DNA of 8,373 nucleotides from positions 1-8,373 of the forward strand of contig SLLK01000098.1 of assembly GCA_007134115.1 (NCBI GenBank). Reading direction: 5' to 3'. Made by a program: the position numbers and the translations under genes. The notes beneath the pieces are model-generated. The model worked only from the letters and a program-made list of their open reading frames with translations, made no database searches and was not told where the DNA came from. Each line of letters starts with the position of its first letter. Position 1 is the first letter of the stretch. Of the stretch, positions 6,306 through 8,373 are shown piece by piece. Source of the DNA: Gammaproteobacteria bacterium (GTDB taxonomy: Bacteria > Pseudomonadota > Gammaproteobacteria > UBA5335 > SLRW01).

Positions 6306-6336
6306 GTCGAGCCTGAAGAACGCGCCAGGCTTCGAC
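6306..6336. terminator. Hairpin just after csbD without a U-run
   Basis: GTCGAGCCTG (6306-6315) pairs with CAGGCTTCGAC (6326-6336) with a single bulged T and a 10-base loop. It starts 19 bases after the csbD stop. The following bases (AGGGATCAATGG) contain no U-run, so it is either a 3' mRNA-stabilising stem or a weak or factor-dependent terminator. Confidence 0.35.
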
Positions 6337-6451
6337 AGGGATCAATGGCTGAACATGGCTGCCCCCCAGGGGAACGCGGATCTATTCGTCACGTCTCGGC
6401 GAGTCCTGCTACGCCAGGTCATTGGATGATCCGGGAGGCTGAAAACACAAC

Positions 6452-6477
6452 GTCCGGATAGCATTGTCTGTCCGGAC
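6452..6477. repeat. 7-bp inverted repeat upstream of the first DUF3185 gene
   Basis: GTCCGGA (6452-6458) and TCCGGAC (6471-6477) are perfect arms separated by 12 bases, about 89 bases before the ATG at 6566. Arm centres are 19 bases apart, close to two helical turns, which would suit a dimeric regulator. The role is unknown. Confidence 0.4.
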
Positions 6478-6529
6478 CTTCCGCGCCGACCGGATCGGCA
6501 TTGCTCAAGGGCGTCATCCCCGGGTAACG

Positions 6530-6536
6530 GCATACT
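6530..6536 (+). promoter_or_regulatory. Possible -10 element for the first DUF3185 gene
   Basis: GCATACT is two mismatches from the RpoS-type CTATACT and contains CATACT, 29 bases before the ATG at 6566. No convincing -35 lies at the expected distance. It is offered as the best candidate in the 278-base gap between csbD and this gene. Confidence 0.2.
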
Positions 6537-6565
6537 CACCCCTCTTCCAGCATAAAGAGATTAAA

Positions 6566-6796
6566 ATGATGAATCACAGAATACTGGCCATTGTGTTGCT
6601 TGTTGTCGGCTTGCTCCTGCTTTTCCTTGCGTATCAGTCATCCCAAAGCCTGGGAGATCAGGTGACAGAGGCGGTTTCCGGTCGCTTCACTGAATCCACC
6701 ACCTGGTTTTTGATCCTTGGTGCGGCTTCTACGGCAGCTGGCGTTGGACTGCTGCTGTTCGGGAAATCTGCACGCAACCGGGGAACCCCTGATTAG
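6566..6796 (+). CDS. DUF3185 family small membrane protein (copy 1)
   Basis: 76 residues from the ATG at 6566 (MMNHRILAIV); the adjacent ATG at 6569 is equally possible. AAGAGA at 6555-6560 serves as ribosome site, and the 34-codon upstream extension of the frame has no protein character. Two membrane segments (~6-23 and ~46-67) flank a conserved loop, AYQSSQSLGDQVTEAVSGRF-TESTTW, at ~22-47. The Y-x-(S/A)-S-Q-S-(L/V)-G motif and the loop ending in a Trp before the second helix are typical of DUF3185. Family function is unknown. A diverged paralogue lies at 7904-8113. The tail KSARNRGTPD is positively charged, suggesting that both ends face the cytoplasm. Confidence 0.88.
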   Translation: MMNHRILAIVLLVVGLLLLFLAYQSSQSLGDQVTEAVSGRFTESTTWFLILGAASTAAGVGLLLFGKSARNRGTPD

Positions 6797-6856
6797 GTTA
6801 CACAGCCAGGGAAACGCTCAGACGCAACGAACAGATCAGTGTTGAAATGACAGTAC

Positions 6857-6885
6857 AAAAAATGCCCGGTCCTTCGACCGGGCAT
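6857..6885 (-). terminator. Intrinsic terminator of the outer-membrane protein gene
   Basis: A perfect 10-bp stem, ATGCCCGGTC (6862-6871) with GACCGGGCAT (6876-6885), has a four-base loop. On the minus strand it is followed directly by a six-T run (6862-6857). It begins 17 bases after the stop of the outer-membrane gene. It may also slow transcription arriving from the DUF3185 gene on the plus strand, although no U-run follows in that direction. Confidence 0.92.
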
Positions 6886-6901
6886 CGTCTTGCTGTGATG
6901 A

Positions 6902-7450
6902 TCAGAAACGGAGCTGCAGACTGATGGATGCCATGTCGATATCCGTGTCGTCGATGGCATAGCGTTCATATTCCACTCGCATGTCGACACTCTGCGTCAA
7001 GGTGAAGCGGGCACCCAGGCCGTAAAAGAGATCACTGCCGCTATCACTACTGCTCAACAGACCCAACGTACGGTCTCTATCCCAGTACATCATGCCGACC
7101 TTGCCGTAAGGCGCGATGACCGGGATCAACGGTATGTTGATCAGGACGGCGCCAGACAGGCCGGTCAACTCCATATCGGCGGTCGCATCAGTGGTCTTGC
7201 CGAAATCCGTATAGGCCGCTTCTATCGCGAATACCCTGCCCGCTTCGAGGCCCGCATATGCCCGCCATGCATGACGGTTGTCCTTCAGTTTATCGTTCTC
7301 GTCGAGGAAATCCGCATCGTTAATCCGGTAGTAGCCAACACTGCCGCCTAAATAGATGCCAGCCCCGCTATCATTTCGTTCGGCGGCCAGACCAACCGAG
7401 GCGATTGACAAGCCGGCCAGTATCAACGGGACGTGCAATAACTTGTTCAT
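6902..7450 (-). CDS. Outer-membrane beta-barrel protein (OMP_b-brl/OmpA-N-like, eight strands)
   Basis: 182 residues with a clear signal peptide: MNKLLHVP, a hydrophobic core LILAGLSIASVG, and a likely signal peptidase I site after GLAA (about residue 23), leaving a mature protein of ~159. The mature part alternates short amphipathic strands with polar turns (GIYLGGSVGYYRI at 31-43, AWRAYAGLEAGRV at 61-73, FAIEAAYTDFG at 74-84, LTGLSGAVLINIP at 95-107, APYGKVGMMYWD at 113-124, LFYGLGARFTLT at 141-152, VDMRVEYERY at 155-164, MASISLQLRF at 173-182). The terminal Phe after an alternating strand is the C-terminal signature used by the BAM insertion machinery. Size and strand count suit a small eight-stranded barrel of the OMP_b-brl (PF13505) type; no peptidoglycan-binding OmpA domain is present. 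GGGAAG before the ATG is the ribosome site. Single gene with its own terminator. Substrate or function is not predictable. Confidence 0.9.
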   Translation of the reverse strand: MNKLLHVPLILAGLSIASVGLAAERNDSGAGIYLGGSVGYYRINDADFLDENDKLKDNRHAWRAYAGLEAGRVFAIEAAYTDFGKTTDATADMELTGLSGAVLINIPLIPVIAPYGKVGMMYWDRDRTLGLLSSSDSGSDLFYGLGARFTLTQSVDMRVEYERYAIDDTDIDMASISLQLRF

Positions 7451-7539
7451 TGTGATCTTCCCTGTTTATTGAATCATGTGGATCAACCCGAGATCAGGAT
7501 TGATTGATGACAAGAGTAGAGGCCACTGGCATTGGCGTC

Positions 7540-7555
7540 TGTACGCCATAACACA
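7540..7555. promoter_or_regulatory. Weak match to the 2118 dyad upstream of the outer-membrane gene
   Basis: TGTACGCCATAACACA shares 10 of 16 positions with TGTGCGTTAGCGCACA and keeps the outer TGT...ACA. It lies 90-105 bases upstream of the outer-membrane gene and overlaps a small dyad, GGCGT-CTGT-ACGCC (7534-7547). A match at this level is expected about once by chance in this much intergenic sequence. Confidence 0.15.
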
Positions 7556-7593
7556 CAGGGAAGCGCTGAAAAGCCGCCCCGCAGCGGTTGTCG

Positions 7594-7740
7594 TCACACG
7601 CGTCGCCCTTGTATCAGGCGAAGCAGTATCACCACCACCGCAATGACCAGAAGGACATGAATGAGCCCACCCATGGTGGTTGAGGCAACAAGCCCCAGTA
7701 GCCATAGAGCCACCAGAACAACTGCGATGATCCCGAGCAT
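7594..7740 (-). CDS. Lmo0937/DUF5670-type small membrane protein
   Basis: 48 residues starting MLGIIAVVLVALWLLG. AGGA lies 7 bases before the ATG and decides this start; the frame remains open upstream to 7920, but that part has no protein character. Two hydrophobic segments (~2-19 and ~27-42) flank a short STTMGGLIH turn, and the protein ends in LRLIQGRRV. The pattern of WLLGL, (T/S)xTMGG(L/F)IH, and a closing basic R-x-IQGRRV is the full-length signature of this very small family, which is found across Gram-positive and Gram-negative bacteria. Function is unknown. Both termini carry positive or neutral charge, and a cytoplasmic-in hairpin is likely. It lies 144 bases upstream of the outer-membrane gene and 164 bases downstream of the second DUF3185 gene on the same strand, too far apart for a tight operon. 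Confidence 0.9.
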   Translation of the reverse strand: MLGIIAVVLVALWLLGLVASTTMGGLIHVLLVIAVVVILLRLIQGRRV

Positions 7741-7903
7741 GATCTCGTCCTTGCGACATACCATGGCGAATCGTAAACGTAGCGGCCTGGTGCCACCTGA
7801 CGATGCCGGAAGCAAGGCCCAACCGGACCCCTCCCCGAACTGCTGTAACACCGTCGTCAGGCGAATGCAGAGAGCCCCGACCGCGGCATTCAAGACGCCC
7901 GGA

Positions 7904-8113
7904 TCAGGTTCGATTGCCAAATATCAGCATGACCAGACCACCAATGCCTGCGGCGATGCCGAAAACAAAGTACCAGGTGGTAGAGTCGGTGAATCGGCCT
8001 GTGAATGTTTCATAAACCTGCTCGCCGACACTTTGCGATGCGGTGTAGCCGAAATACAGGAGCACAGTGGCAACAACGAGAAGGACGAAGCCCAGAACCA
8101 GATTGATATTCAT
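7904..8113 (-). CDS. DUF3185 family small membrane protein (copy 2)
   Basis: 69 residues starting MNINLVLGFV. GGGAGA sits 7 bases before the ATG at 8113, so the in-frame ATG seven codons upstream is rejected. It has two membrane segments (~4-22 and ~48-65) with the same loop as copy 1: GYTASQSVGEQVYETFTGRF-TDSTTW. Shared residues include Y-x-x-SQS-(V/L)-G-(E/D)-QV, GRFT-(E/D)-STTW and LIFG/LLFG near the end. The loop is more conserved than the helices, so the functional constraint is on the inter-helix, probably periplasmic, part. Function is unknown. A perfect dyad lies 61-74 bases upstream. Confidence 0.9.
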   Translation of the reverse strand: MNINLVLGFVLLVVATVLLYFGYTASQSVGEQVYETFTGRFTDSTTWYFVFGIAAGIGGLVMLIFGNRT

Positions 8114-8173
8114 GACAGTCTCCCGGCAAGCCAATGTCTATCCGCATCATGGCAGCCTGCTGCAGCATGATCT

Positions 8174-8187
8174 GTACGCTTGCGTAC
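8174..8187. promoter_or_regulatory. Dyad resembling the 2118 site, upstream of DUF3185 copy 2
   Basis: GTACGC-TT-GCGTAC is a perfect 6+2+6 dyad. The enclosing TGTACGCTTGCGTACG (8173-8188) matches the 2118 core at 11 of 16 positions with the same centre, mostly differing by paired (compensating) changes that keep symmetry. It lies 61-74 bases upstream of the ATG at 8113, a usual operator position. Confidence 0.35.
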
Positions 8188-8263
8188 GCATCGCGCGCAC
8201 GCAGGTACGACTGGCTGCATGCCGCTGAATACGAGGGAATCCCGGGGACGTAATGAATCGTTA

Positions 8264-8373
8264 TTAACGACGAGTCAGGTTATAGCTGTCCACCGGAGTC
8301 ACCCCGGTCCTGCGCAAGTCCGTCAAACCGTGGGGGTCCAGGTAAGTCCTGCGCAGATCCGTCAGGTCATGGG
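8264..8373 (-). CDS. 3' end of an unknown gene encoding 13-residue tandem repeats (runs off the right end)
   Basis: The minus strand is open from the window edge to a TAA at 8266-8264 and encodes 35 residues. They consist of two tandem 13-residue units, HDLTDLRRTYLDP (8371-8333) and HGLTDLRRTGVTP (8332-8294), then a closing VDSYNLTRR. Nine of 13 residues are identical between units, and six of those nine codons differ only synonymously (CAT/CAC, CTG/TTG, GAT/GAC, CTG/TTG, ACT/ACC, CCC/CCG). That pattern is expected if the protein, and not just the DNA, is under selection. I do not recognise the LTDLRRT repeat and cannot name a family. The start lies outside the window, so length, localisation and number of repeats are unknown. 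The gap to the next gene downstream (8113) is 150 bases, so it is probably a separate transcription unit. Confidence 0.55.
   Translation of the reverse strand, partial: HDLTDLRRTYLDPHGLTDLRRTGVTPVDSYNLTRR
8294..8371. repeat. Two 39-bp tandem direct repeats
   Basis: Two units of exactly 39 bases (8294-8332 and 8333-8371), most similar around GTCCTGCGCA (8307-8316 and 8346-8355), which is identical in both. The period is a multiple of three and is in phase with the minus-strand reading frame. More copies may lie beyond the window. Confidence 0.7.

Noticed and set aside
6345..6460. Possible small gene starting ATGGCTGAACATGGC between csbD and DUF3185 copy 1
   Set aside because: The short frame has no good ribosome site and a Pro/Gly/Arg-rich composition, and it ends inside the 6452-6477 inverted repeat.
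7469..7486. FNR-like box TTGAATCATGTGGATCAA before the outer-membrane gene
   Set aside because: Only the outer TTGA/TCAA match, and the 10-base spacer is wrong for the FNR consensus TTGAT-N4-ATCAA; the adjacent GATTGATTGATGA makes chance matches likely.
7567..7590. Possible terminator after the Lmo0937-like gene
   Set aside because: The CCGC/GCGG stem is only 4 bp, with a short TTTT after it on the minus strand; too weak to call.
8294..8373. CRISPR array or iteron origin at the right edge
   Set aside because: Only two adjacent, diverged 39-bp units with no spacers; the period and synonymous differences fit a coding repeat instead.

Overview
The window looks like chromosomal DNA from a GC-rich Gram-negative proteobacterium. 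An outer-membrane beta-barrel gene, a Crp/Fnr regulator of a type common in Proteobacteria, and DUF883, DUF3185 and CsbD proteins all point that way. Gammaproteobacteria is my best guess, but genus cannot be read from the sequence. There are no rRNA or tRNA genes, no transposase and no CRISPR array. Ten coding regions are complete or nearly so, and two more are cut by the window ends.

Layout. Positions 1-1746 hold a minus-strand operon: an AI-2E-family membrane transporter, then a DUF883 (ElaB/YqjD-like) membrane-anchored helical protein, then the start of a YqjE/holin-like membrane protein that runs off the left end. Positions 1747-2230 are a long non-coding stretch with two striking inverted repeats. 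A plus-strand Crp/Fnr-type regulator follows (2231-3007). Convergent to it is a minus-strand pair of membrane GTPases (5884-3108), joined by a 4-base ATGA overlap. Divergent from the GTPase pair is a 59-residue CsbD-family gene (6108-6287), followed by a DUF3185 membrane protein (6566-6796). The right end carries minus-strand genes: an eight-strand-type outer-membrane protein with a clear intrinsic terminator (7450-6902), a 48-residue Lmo0937/DUF5670-type membrane peptide (7740-7594), a second DUF3185 paralogue (8113-7904), and the 3' end of a gene encoding 13-residue tandem repeats (8373-8264).

How it fits together. Most of these families are small, membrane-associated or stress-associated proteins (CsbD, DUF883/YqjD, DUF3185, Lmo0937-like). 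The Crp/Fnr protein is the only transcription factor present. The reading I find most plausible is an envelope or general-stress island, but this is inference from family membership. A perfect 9+4+9 dyad (2115-2136) lies upstream of the regulator gene. Weaker look-alikes sit upstream of csbD and the GTPase pair, of the outer-membrane gene and of the second DUF3185 gene, which makes a small local regulon a testable idea. The most unexpected items are the repeat-coding tail at the right edge, the paired GTPases, and a 13-bp perfect hairpin inside the beginning of the YqjE-like gene.
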